Source of the DNA: a virus | Strand: one strand, 5' to 3' | IMG/VR virus record: IMGVR_UViG_3300025671_000142 | Coordinates: 1-42,155 of that record | Length of the DNA: 42,155 nucleotides | Shown here: positions 22,692-31,100 of the stretch, piece by piece | How positions within the stretch are numbered: position 1 is the stretch's first letter | Layout of the letters: the number at the start of each line of letters is the position of its first letter | Position numbers and translations under genes: made by a program | Notes under the pieces: generated by a model | Databases searched by the model: none | Told to the model about the DNA's origin: nothing | The model's input: only the letters and a program-made list of their open reading frames with translations

Positions 22692-23597
22692 ATGAAAATA
22701 ACTAACAACTATAACCTGCCTGATGCGTTCTTGAATTTCGCAAGAGACGATAAGTATTCGAAGGGCAAAGCTGACATCAGCATTACAACATTGATCGACG
22801 CACCACGGGTGCGGTTGATGAAAGACTTACACGCTGACAAAATGGAGAAGGATGTCGTTGACATGATCTGGCCTCTGTTTGGTACAGCGGTCCATCATAT
22901 TCTTGAGAGTGCCGACGATCCTAAGAACGTGCAGGTAGAGGAACGTCTTTATGTGGACGTTGCGAACTGGACTATCTCTGGTGCGCTTGACCATCAAGAG
23001 GTTCTTGAGGATGGCACTGTGCAAATTACTGACTACAAGGTTACGTCTGCTTGGTCAGTAATCCTTGGCAAGGTTGAGTGGGAGCGCCAGCAAAACTGTT
23101 ACGCTTGGCTCGTTGAGAATTCCAAGGAAGGTGCGAACCGTGGCAAGACTGTAAGCAAGCTGCGCATCTGCGCTATTCTCAGAGACTGGCACAGACGCAA
23201 GGCAGAATTCGATCCTGAGTATCCTCAGTCACCAGTGGTGATTGTTGATCTGCCCCTGTGGAGCAAAGACGAGCGCGAGGATTACATTCAAGAGCGCATT
23301 GATGCCCACCAAGAAGCGCAGATGTTCAGCGATCTGTATGATGAGTTTCCTGCATGCTCTCCAGAAGATCAGTGGGCGAAGCCTGATACGTGGGCCGTTA
23401 AGAAGAAGGGCCAGAAGAGAGCGATGAAGGTTCATCAGTCTGAAGACGAGGCTGTTAGACATGCGAATGCAAACACTGCGCTCAAGGGAAATTGTGAGAT
23501 TGAATACCGCAAGGGTGAGAAGACCCGTTGCGAAGGGAACTACTGCGGAGTGGCAGAGTTTTGTGATCAATTTAAAGGATGGAAAAATGCCAACTAA
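22692..23597 (+). CDS. RecB/Cas4-like PD-(D/E)XK exonuclease
   Basis: A 301-residue nuclease of the PD-(D/E)XK superfamily. It has the N-terminal GTAVHHILE motif (His 68/69), ISGALDH with D100, QITDYK with D114 and K116, and QQNCYAWL, the order seen in RecB-like and Cas4 nucleases. Near the C-terminus, C280, C285 and C291, with C268 or C222, could hold an iron-sulphur cluster as in AddB and Cas4. ATG 22692 has GGAG 6 bases upstream. Likely makes single-strand ends for the annealing protein encoded two genes downstream. Confidence 0.83.
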   Translation: MKITNNYNLPDAFLNFARDDKYSKGKADISITTLIDAPRVRLMKDLHADKMEKDVVDMIWPLFGTAVHHILESADDPKNVQVEERLYVDVANWTISGALDHQEVLEDGTVQITDYKVTSAWSVILGKVEWERQQNCYAWLVENSKEGANRGKTVSKLRICAILRDWHRRKAEFDPEYPQSPVVIVDLPLWSKDEREDYIQERIDAHQEAQMFSDLYDEFPACSPEDQWAKPDTWAVKKKGQKRAMKVHQSEDEAVRHANANTALKGNCEIEYRKGEKTRCEGNYCGVAEFCDQFKGWKNAN

Positions 23598-23943
23598 AAA
23601 GAAAATGAGAGCGGTGATTTGCATTGATCTGGAGATAAACGCTGAGGGTTGGAAGCATTTAGTTTCCATTGAAGATCAATTGGAAGATGCTGCTGATTAC
23701 TTTTTATGGAAACAAGATCCAACAAAAGTGAAGGTCATCCAAAAACAAGCCGCGCTTGGTGACAGAAGAACATCTCAGGTTTACGGAGATAAAAGTGGCC
23801 CGATCCATGAGATGGTTTGGAGACGTGAGGGAGAGAAAGAGCCAAGGGTTAAAAGAAAGAAGGGAGCTAAAAGCTCCCCCCCTCACTCACCAACTGTAAA
23901 GGAAAACGGAAGTGACCAAACTTCAGTAATCAATAACAATTAG
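23587..23943 (+). CDS. Hypothetical protein
   Basis: A 118-residue protein overlapping the nuclease gene by 11 bases, with a basic, probably disordered C-terminal part (EPRVKRKKGAKSSPPHSPTV). The N-terminal region has MPTKKKMRAVICIDLEINAE, a likely beta strand. AAGGA lies 6-8 bases before ATG 23587. It sits between the nuclease and annealing-protein genes and may take part in recombination. No recognised domain. Confidence 0.6.
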   Translation: MPTKKKMRAVICIDLEINAEGWKHLVSIEDQLEDAADYFLWKQDPTKVKVIQKQAALGDRRTSQVYGDKSGPIHEMVWRREGEKEPRVKRKKGAKSSPPHSPTVKENGSDQTSVINNN

Positions 23944-23984
23944 TTTACAGTAAAAAACTAAGAAAGCAAGTGGAGAATAAATAA

Positions 23985-24719
23985 ATGTCAGTATGGAAAA
24001 CACTGTCCTCAATTAATGTTAATGACAAAAAGCAAGAAAAGATGGGATTGAGTTACCTATCTTGGGCTTGGGCTTGGGGCGAGGTAAAATCTAAGTACCC
24101 GACTGCGTCATACACAGTTCATGATGACATCATCTATCCCGATAGCACCGTTGAGGTGCGGGTCACCGTGACTGTAGAAGATCAGGATCACATGATGTGG
24201 TTGCCAGTCATGGACAACAGAAACAATGCTATCTCTGGACCGACATCACGTCAGATTAGTGATGCCAGAATGCGCTGCTTTGCCAAGGCAATCGCCATGC
24301 ATGGCTTGGGTCATTACATTTATGCGGGTGAGGATATCCCTCAGAGCAACGGAGAGGCCCCGCAGAGTGAGGGAAAGGAAAATCCTAAGCCTACCCCCCA
24401 GAAAAAAGAAAAGGCTCCTGAGCCGCCCTCTGAGGAAAAAGTTCAATTGAACAAAGATGAGAAACTCTTGGGCTACATGAAGAACACTGGTGCCTACAAG
24501 GAAGCGGATCGTGAACCTCGTGCTGTTTACGACTGGGATAGCTGGGCAACACTGGCGATAGCATGGATCAATACCATCAAGTCCGAAAAGACTTTGAACG
24601 GTTTTTATCTTGCTAATAAAGAGATGTTTGAACGCGCAAAAGAAGAAGCGTTTTCAAAGTATGAAGAGGTTGGGCAGGTGATCTCAGCCAAGAAGGCAGA
24701 ACTAAAGGAGAAAAAGTAA
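23985..24719 (+). CDS. ssDNA-annealing protein, DUF1071 (Sak3-like)
   Basis: A 244-residue protein whose N-terminal 115 residues match the DUF1071/Sak3 type of phage recombinase: LSYLSWAWAWGEVKSKYP, then MMWLPVMDNRNNAI, SDARMRCFAKAIAMHGLG and HYIYAGEDIP. Such proteins anneal complementary single strands in phage recombination. A Pro/Lys/Glu-rich linker follows (about 125-155), containing a copy of the AGTTC palindrome, then a helical C-terminal part. GGAG before the ATG. It is followed with TAATG by the SSB-like gene. Confidence 0.82.
   Translation: MSVWKTLSSINVNDKKQEKMGLSYLSWAWAWGEVKSKYPTASYTVHDDIIYPDSTVEVRVTVTVEDQDHMMWLPVMDNRNNAISGPTSRQISDARMRCFAKAIAMHGLGHYIYAGEDIPQSNGEAPQSEGKENPKPTPQKKEKAPEPPSEEKVQLNKDEKLLGYMKNTGAYKEADREPRAVYDWDSWATLAIAWINTIKSEKTLNGFYLANKEMFERAKEEAFSKYEEVGQVISAKKAELKEKK
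24440..24453. repeat. Dispersed near-palindrome, coding copy in annealing protein
   Basis: AGTTCAATTGAACA preceded by AAAA, within the disordered linker (residues KVQLN). Thirteen of 14 core positions match. Confidence 0.6.
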
Positions 24720-25051
24720 TGTCAGAATATCCCGCATCAGGAATCCTGTTTCAGAACGACAGGAAACAAAATGATCGTCAGCCAGATTACACTGGCAACA
24801 TCGAACTCAATAGTGAAACGGTGACAGACTTATGGAACCAATTACAGGAAGGGGTGAAGAACCCGAAGGCCAATCTCGTTGGGTGGAGAAAGACATCCAA
24901 GGGTGGCAGACCATTTCTGTCCTTGCGCGGCGACTTGTTGAGAGAGCGCAAGGAAAAGAGCGGATACCAAGCACCGTCTGGGTATCAAAACAACAACGGA
25001 TATCGACCCAGTCAAAGTTCTCAAGACTTAGACGATGAGATACCGTTTTAA
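24719..25051 (+). CDS. SSB-like protein with acidic C-terminal tip
   Basis: A 110-residue protein. The N-terminal part (LFQNDRKQNDRQPDYTGNIE) resembles small phage SSB-type proteins, and the C-terminus DLDDEIPF is a near-match to the bacterial SSB tip (DDDIPF) that recruits partner proteins. A Gly/Asn/Ser/Tyr-rich linker lies between. It follows the annealing gene in a TAATG overlap with AAGGAG, so the two are coupled. The fold itself is not certain from sequence, but the tail makes single-strand binding likely. Confidence 0.7.
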   Translation: MSEYPASGILFQNDRKQNDRQPDYTGNIELNSETVTDLWNQLQEGVKNPKANLVGWRKTSKGGRPFLSLRGDLLRERKEKSGYQAPSGYQNNNGYRPSQSSQDLDDEIPF

Positions 25052-25071
25052 TTTTTTGTTAGGAGTGGAAA

Positions 25072-25890
25072 ATGCAACAGCATCAAATCGAAAAGATCAA
25101 AGTAAACAAGTTTCTCATGACCCCAGAAAAGGCGAGTGAACTTCTTAATAAAAACACAAGAAATAGAAAGGCATCTAAACTTGCTGTGAGCCTTTATTAC
25201 ACAGACATGTTGCACGATAACTTTAATCTGAATGGCTCAACAATATGTGTGGCAGAAAATGGTGTACTCATTGACGGTCAACAACGTCTCATGGCATGCG
25301 AGAGGGCTAAAAAACCTTTCTGGACGATACTTGTGGAAGACCTTCCAGAAGAAGCAATCCTATCAATTGATAGCGGAAAAAAACGCACATACGCTGATAG
25401 GCTTAAAATAAGAGGCTACGATAATGCAGGTCCTCTTGCGCATACTGTGAAGATGGTTGCATTGATTGCCAACAAAACGGCAAAGGATAACGGGTATACC
25501 GTACATCAACTTGATACTGTTTTGGCAGCTAATCCAGATTTAATTGAGAGCGTGTGTTTTTGTAGGAAAACTTACTACAAAGCTGACGCATTATTAGGTG
25601 CAATACACTACATTGCTTCTAAAACTGGATACGCTGATCAAGGAAATGAATTCATTAGAACATGGCGAGATGGTCAAATGAATTATCCAAATGACCCAGT
25701 TGTTTATATCAGAGAAAAATTAAACAACAATGAGCGCCATAAGGACAAGATGACTACAACTACAAGGATGAAATACATCATGTTGTCTTGGCACAAGTTT
25801 AAAAATTCTAGTGAAATGAATAAAGCCTACCTTCCTTCTGATGGGTTTTATATGGACGACTGGGATACCCGTAACTGTAGGCCAAAATAA
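25072..25890 (+). CDS. ParB/Srx-like domain protein
   Basis: A 272-residue protein with the ParB/sulfiredoxin-type core motif IDGQQRLMACE (about 67-76) and the following SIDSGKKRTYADRLKIRGYD block seen in phage members. This fold can bind nucleotides and DNA. The larger C-terminal part is helical and Lys-rich and without known motif. AGGAG lies before ATG 25072. It is followed by a GNAT-like gene. Whether it acts in DNA partition, as a nuclease or otherwise is unknown. Confidence 0.72.
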   Translation: MQQHQIEKIKVNKFLMTPEKASELLNKNTRNRKASKLAVSLYYTDMLHDNFNLNGSTICVAENGVLIDGQQRLMACERAKKPFWTILVEDLPEEAILSIDSGKKRTYADRLKIRGYDNAGPLAHTVKMVALIANKTAKDNGYTVHQLDTVLAANPDLIESVCFCRKTYYKADALLGAIHYIASKTGYADQGNEFIRTWRDGQMNYPNDPVVYIREKLNNNERHKDKMTTTTRMKYIMLSWHKFKNSSEMNKAYLPSDGFYMDDWDTRNCRPK

Positions 25891-25893
25891 TCA

Positions 25894-26526
25894 ATGGATA
25901 TACAAGTCGTGCCAGCAATAGAAAGTGATTTGACTTACATCGATCATCTGCAACGGAAGAACGCAGAGGACTTAGCGTTTTATCCAAGGCAGGTATTCGA
26001 GCGTGAGATATTAAATCACAGAATACTTCTGGCCCGTGTCAACAATGATCCCGCTGGCTACATCTATCATGGTTCCCTTGGGCAGCAGGTGAAGATACAT
26101 CAGGCTTGTATTGAATATGATCTGCGAGGTCAGTTGTACGGTGCCGCCCTAATCAGGCACTTGATTGACCTCGTTTCCGCATCCAACGGATTGTCAATTA
26201 GCTTGCGTTGTGGCTCTGATATTGCAGCAAATGGTTTCTGGAAAGCTATGGGCTTCTACTGTCAGGGCGTAACGGCAGGTGGCATACGCCGAATGAGAGA
26301 TATTAACAACTGGCGCTACGATCTACAGCCTCAACTGTTTGTCACTCAAACGGATCCATCTGACAAAAAGAAATCGGCTGCGTTGTGGCGTAAGTACAAG
26401 GACGAAAATCCTATCAACAGCTTCAAGAGAGGTAAGGCTCTTACCGATCACAGAAAAATGATTGAGGATAAAGATGCTGACGAGAAAATGGCGAGGCTTT
26501 CGCTTCCCAAAGCAAGACAGGATTAG
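25894..26526 (+). CDS. GNAT-fold acetyltransferase-like protein
   Basis: A 210-residue protein. The first 145 residues look like a GNAT domain: beta strands around AGYIYHGS, an acceptor-like EYDLRGQLYGAALIRHLIDL helix in the acetyl-CoA loop region (R-G-Q-L-Y-G), and the classic C-terminal AANGFWKAMGFYCQG. The final 60 residues are a charged, mostly helical extension. A weak ribosome site suggests coupling with the ParB-like gene 4 bases upstream. The target is unknown. Confidence 0.72.
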   Translation: MDIQVVPAIESDLTYIDHLQRKNAEDLAFYPRQVFEREILNHRILLARVNNDPAGYIYHGSLGQQVKIHQACIEYDLRGQLYGAALIRHLIDLVSASNGLSISLRCGSDIAANGFWKAMGFYCQGVTAGGIRRMRDINNWRYDLQPQLFVTQTDPSDKKKSAALWRKYKDENPINSFKRGKALTDHRKMIEDKDADEKMARLSLPKARQD

Positions 26527-26782
26527 GCGGGAGAGATATTTGAAAACTTTGCGGGGGTCACCCTGCTTAGTGTGTAGTCGTGGCGCAGAGGCGCACCACC
26601 TGCAGCATGTGGGGGAACGTGGTGTAGGTATGAGGTCGGGAGATAACTGGGCTGTACCTCTGTGTCACGATTGCCATATGGACCTGCACCGTTTTGGTGA
26701 TGAGCGCACATGGTGGGATCTTATGGGGATAGATGCCAAAGCATGGGCTGAAAGAAATTGGGAGAGATACAGTGAACTTTAA
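26474..26782 (+). CDS. HNH-family nuclease, DUF968-like
   Basis: A 102-residue protein with a zinc site C31-x2-C34 and C64-x2-C67, a catalytic HH (41-42) and a final MDLHR segment (H72), the HNH/DUF968 arrangement of phage recombination-associated nucleases. ATG 26474 has GAGGATAAAG upstream and lies inside the preceding GNAT-like gene, overlapping it by 53 bases. The next gene starts within its last codons. Likely acts in recombination or DNA processing. Confidence 0.8.
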   Translation: MLTRKWRGFRFPKQDRIRRERYLKTLRGSPCLVCSRGAEAHHLQHVGERGVGMRSGDNWAVPLCHDCHMDLHRFGDERTWWDLMGIDAKAWAERNWERYSEL

Positions 26783-27059
26783 TGGAAAGCTCTTAAAGAA
26801 GATCCGCGAACAAAAAGGCTTAATTCAAACAGAAATATGTGACGCCATAAACTTACATCAATCTCTTTATTCTAAGTACGAGAGAGGCGTAATAAAAGAG
26901 CCACCTGCAACAGCAATCAAAGACATTGCTGATTACTTAGGTGTGCCTTACGAAAGTTTCTTTGGTGAATTCGATGAGCCTGTGTTGATCAATCAAACAT
27001 CAGGCATTCCAGAACGCATTGACGTTCATGTTCATGTAAAAATTGATTGGGGTTTTTAA
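26772..27059 (+). CDS. Xre-family transcriptional regulator
   Basis: A 95-residue helix-turn-helix protein (GKLLKKIREQKGLIQTEICD, recognition helix region NLHQSLYSKYERG, then DIADYLGVPYESFFG). GTG 26772 has GGAGAG 5 bases upstream and is in frame, while the nearby ATG 26782 is not. It overlaps the HNH gene by 11 bases. It is one of only two recognisable regulators here and a candidate binder of the dispersed palindromes, though no link is shown. The C-terminal strand (RIDVHVHVKID) may dimerise. Confidence 0.85.
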   Translation: MNFNGKLLKKIREQKGLIQTEICDAINLHQSLYSKYERGVIKEPPATAIKDIADYLGVPYESFFGEFDEPVLINQTSGIPERIDVHVHVKIDWGF

Positions 27060-27060
27060 A

Positions 27061-27510
27061 ATGAGTAGCATAAGAGATGCAGCTATGGGCTTTGAAGCTG
27101 TAAAGGTATCCATGTCTCAAGATAGAAATGGAATTATCCTTCGACTCAACGTCCATCCAAACGACTGCCCACAAGAGCTTCACACTGACTGGGTGGGAAC
27201 AAGATACATGGTGGCTATGGTTCGACTTAACGATCAGGATGAACCAGAGACACGGGAAGAACATCAGCGAATAGAAAGGCTGATTGCATCGGCAGGGCTT
27301 CTGTGCCGTAACCCAGAATTCGGAGAGTACCTCTGGTCTTGTGGGTTGATGGATGAAGAAGACCCTTTCAAAATTGAAGGCGCAGCGGTGAAGGCTGTAA
27401 GAGAATACTGTGGCATCACATCACGGTCAGAGTTTAGAGATAATCCTGATGCCAGAAGTAAGTTCGAAACACTAAGAGAGGACTTTAGGCAATGGAAGAA
27501 AAACTCCTAG
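27061..27510 (+). CDS. Phage hypothetical protein
   Basis: A 149-residue protein of a type recurring in phages: VKVSMSQDRNGIILRLNVHP, TDWVGTRYMVAMVRL, then SAGLLCRNPEFGEYLW and a C-terminal EFRDNPDARSKFETLREDFR. No catalytic motif is evident. The start is ATG 27061, one base after the regulator stop, with a poor ribosome site. It overlaps the AlpA-like gene by 19 bases. Function unknown. Confidence 0.65.
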   Translation: MSSIRDAAMGFEAVKVSMSQDRNGIILRLNVHPNDCPQELHTDWVGTRYMVAMVRLNDQDEPETREEHQRIERLIASAGLLCRNPEFGEYLWSCGLMDEEDPFKIEGAAVKAVREYCGITSRSEFRDNPDARSKFETLREDFRQWKKNS

Positions 27511-27677
27511 ATACAAATGATCTGTCTGTGATGCTGTCGCTTCACTTAAAGACTGTTCAAAAAATGTTGCGGGAAGAGAATGATTTCCCGAAACCAATCA
27601 TGATTACACCACACACACGGCGGTGGAAGAGATCAGAAATAATTGAGTGGATGGAGAAGAAGCGTGACACCGTATGA
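27492..27677 (+). CDS. AlpA/excisionase-like HTH protein
   Basis: A 61-residue small DNA-binding protein of the AlpA/MerR-like winged-helix type: LLDTNDLSVMLSLHLKTVQK, then ENDFPKPIMITPHTRRWKRS and IIEWMEKK. Such proteins act as excisionases or regulators. No integrase is seen, so regulation is more likely. It overlaps both neighbours. Confidence 0.78.
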   Translation: MEEKLLDTNDLSVMLSLHLKTVQKMLREENDFPKPIMITPHTRRWKRSEIIEWMEKKRDTV

Positions 27678-28104
27678 CGGGAACTACCACCCCGAAGATC
27701 AGAAGAATGAAGATAGGATTTCAAAGTTAATATCTGAACGCTGGAAATGTGACCTTGTGAGGCAGGGTCACTATGAAAACTTTGACTTCATTGGCATGAG
27801 AGACGGAGAGATACTTTCTTTCGTTGAAGTTAGATGTAGAAGTCATGACTACGGTGATTTCCCTGACTGCTTCATATCTTTAACAAAGTTACTAAAAGCA
27901 AACGAACTCACGCAAACAACAGGGCTTCCATGTTTCTTTGTTGTGTCGTGGAAAGGACTTAATGAAACTATAGGTTGGATAAACTTAGGTTCAATTCAGC
28001 CTAAGCTAGTTAGATCTGGAAAAAAATGGAGCAGAAGAGAGAACCCAGAAATATCAGAGCTTCTTGGTTCTCTTCCAATAGATAAGTTTATAAAGTTCAA
28101 TTGA
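27664..28104 (+). CDS. PD-(D/E)XK-like nuclease candidate
   Basis: A 146-residue protein. The order FDFIGMRDGEI then SFVEVRCRSHDYGD recalls the Asp...Glu-x-Lys core of PD-(D/E)XK nucleases, with Arg replacing Lys in ExK (EVR). A hydrophobic strand FFVVSWKG follows. GTG 27664 has GGAG 7 bases upstream. Its last codons and TGA stop lie inside a perfect 22-bp palindrome shared with the converging giant gene. Nuclease activity is inference. Confidence 0.55.
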   Translation: MTPYDGNYHPEDQKNEDRISKLISERWKCDLVRQGHYENFDFIGMRDGEILSFVEVRCRSHDYGDFPDCFISLTKLLKANELTQTTGLPCFFVVSWKGLNETIGWINLGSIQPKLVRSGKKWSRRENPEISELLGSLPIDKFIKFN

Positions 28105-28111
28105 ACTTTAT
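28090..28111. repeat. Dispersed palindrome, copy 8 (22-bp perfect)
   Basis: Extends the AGTTCAATTGAACT core (28094-28107) to 22 perfectly self-complementary bases. It holds the TGA stop of the plus-strand gene (28102-28104) and the TAA stop of the minus-strand giant gene (28110-28108). Confidence 0.85.
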
Positions 28112-31100
28112 CGATAGTCCTTCATGATCATGTTGCCACGAGCATACAGCATCTGCTTTTGCTCATCCAACCTATCAAGAATTAACTGACGCTGACTGTC
28201 AGGAAGGTTTACATTATCACGGATAGCGTTCTGCTGCCGTGATATTTTTTTGATGGCATTGTTGATTGCTTTGATGCGAGGCAGAAGAGCAACCTCTTCA
28301 GAATACTTTTCTCTTGCCCTCATAAACCTTTCACGGTCACCTGCTTCTTGTGCCGCCTTGATCTCCTGACCTACGTTCAAGATACGATCACGCTTCTCCA
28401 CAAACATGCCAATGTTTTCACGCTCTGACACAGTGCCGATTGCCTTACGAACAAAAGGTATCTCGCGGACCAAGTCTTCGTTGAAGCCATCGGTGTACAC
28501 ACGAGCAGGTAATTCGGCTGTTCTTTGGACGAACCGCCCGATACCACCTGTCAGATATTCAAACCAGTAGTCCATGATCTCTGGGTTCCAATCAACGAAA
28601 CCAGACATCTCAGTGGTGCCGCCAGTCAGAGCATTTAAGTTGTTTGTAATCCAACGCGCTGAAGGGCTGACACTATTGAAGTAACGCTGGCTATCTGGAG
28701 ACTGATCTCCTGGATACTGCTGCTTATATATCGGAACTCCAGCGTAGTTTTCGTTACGCATGATTTCAATAAACGGATCGAACACAGTTGGCGCTGCAAA
28801 GTTGGCAAGGTTTTCCGTGCCGCCCAGTGGATTGAGAGCATCCACCGCAGTCATGATGATTGAGTTGGCACCTTCTGACGCAGAGTATTCTCCGCGTAAT
28901 GTGCGATTGAATGCGCGACCAGCATTGACTGCCATGTTCAAGCCGTATGGCATTGGTATTGCAAGATATTGACGATCAGTTCCCATACCAAATGTCGGAA
29001 GGATCAAGTTATGCTCAAGGATGTAATCGGGTATCTTGTCATAAACCAAGATCTCGTCGTCATCTTCTTCAGAGAATGTTGAGTTAAGAAGGTCTTGCAT
29101 TACACCAGCAACAACCAAGGCACCCCATAGTCTGCGAACCTTTGGTGATCTTAGGAAGGCATTGAAAAGCGCAAATGAACCTTGGATGGATGCGTTATAG
29201 AACAAGTACATTGAGTTCATCAGTGTCTTGTATTCGCCACCCTTACCAAAGTTTACAGTCACATTACGTGCAGCTTGTGCCGCTCTCTCAGGAGAGAAGC
29301 CTTTGTCCTTTAGACCTTTGTAAACAGCAACCCGCACAGCGTTTTCAGCCACAGTGTTGTAGTCTTCTAAGAACTTGAGAAGAGACTTAACTCTCTCCCC
29401 TGCGAAACTGTTCTTCATCTTGTTGAACTTGCCACGCGCACCATCCTCAGCGATGTCGCCCAGTAAGTTGCTAATGTTTGCCATCTGATCGGCAACACTG
29501 TTCATTGGGTTTGCAGAATTCTGACCACCATCACGGACGAAGTCAGCGTATATCTTTGCCCACTCACTATCCTTGTCACCATTTCTGATGGCTCTCTTGA
29601 TGCCACCAAATGCGCTTCTGTAGTCCTTGGCAATACTCTTCACCATGCCATCAGCATCAAACTGCTGCACGTTTATACCTGCAGTCTGGATGTCACGGAC
29701 GATGTTAGTGATAAAGAATTCTGGGTTGTACGAGGTGTTAATGTTTGACAGGTATCTGTTAAGCTTACCCAAAGATCTAGTGATAAATCCAAGTGAGCTA
29801 GATCCTGTTCCATCACTACCCTTCAAGGAGTTGGCGAGACGTATGTCACTGATCTCAACATAAACATCTTTGCCATCAACTTTAGCTATGAAGATATTAG
29901 GGTCTTGTCCTGCCATCATGTCGGGTATTTCTCTTACCTTACCTGATGTATCCAACACACGGCGTGTCGGCATGCGATCTAGGATCCGACCAAAGCCACG
30001 GGTTTTGTCTGGGTTTGCGCGTAGCAATTCAATGAATGCCTGACCAACCTTGTTGCGTTCTCCGCGAACAACAGAGTTCTGGTTCTGATTAATCACAGTT
30101 GCAAGGATATCTGTGGCATAGTCAAAACGACCTAGCGCACGACGATCTTCCCTACCACGTACACCAAACGGCGCACCGCTGGCTGGGCGGGTAAAGTCCA
30201 TTTCGCCCTCAAGCATATCCACCTTGCCACGCAGAGGCACGTATGAATTAAAGTTTGTATCAGTGCGCAATTCCTCTGGTATCAAACCATAATCAGCACG
30301 GCTCTGGTTTGTATTTGCAACAATACTTCTGACCCCTTGCTGAACTCTCTGCAGAGCAGCCACACTTGGCGCGTCCAACGTGGCAACCCACGCTAGGATT
30401 GAATCAGCTTCCATGTCTGACATGCCTGAGCCAGAGGTGTTATCTGGATCTCTTTTTCTGATGAATGCGTTGCGTTCCTTGGCGTGTGTCGCGTAAAGAA
30501 CAGCATCAACTACTGCAAGTTTTTTGCTTGGGTAACTAGCAAGAGCTTTCTTAACAAACCCATCACCCGTCTCTGACGCCTTGTCTGAAATAGCTTTTAG
30601 CTGATCGATCTTACCCTGAGAAATGTTAACACCTTTAACTGCATCCACAGCATCTTTGTAGATTGTCTTCTCACGGCTTTCGATCTCTGCGCCTACACGA
30701 CCATGATACAATTCTTCTTGCAGATAAGGATCAAACGCATCTGTAATTGTAGCGTTCTTCTTTTGAAGCTCTTGCATCATACGTCCCACGGGAAGCATGT
30801 CGTCTTGGAACCTGCGAATAATCCCATCCGCTGCAGTCTGTGCTTTTTCTTCTGGCACAAAAAATTTCAAACCTTTTGCCAAGAAGTCAGAGGTTCTAGC
30901 ATATTCTAAATTGTATTGCTTTTCGCCTATCTGCTCTGGAAGTCTGCTCATCAAGCGAGACTGACGAACAGGCGCAGTCTTACGTGCCTTCTTCTCTAAG
31001 ATCGGGAAGAATGTCTTTACATAGAATACATTTTTAGAAGGTGCATTTGGTAGATCACGACCCGACTGCAGTACAAGGCGCATGGGTGGCGCTTTGAACG

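Noticed and set aside
27492-27677. AlpA-like gene as proof of a temperate phage
   Set aside because: No integrase or attachment site was found, so a regulatory role is equally possible.
2549-28107. AGTTC palindromes as LexA boxes
   Set aside because: The alphaproteobacterial LexA site is a direct repeat GTTC-N7-GTTC, and Gram-positive boxes are GAAC-N4-GTTC; these sites have the opposite arrangement GTTC-N4-GAAC.
2549-28107. Repeat copies as a CRISPR array
   Set aside because: Copies are scattered over 26 kb with no regular spacers or cas genes.
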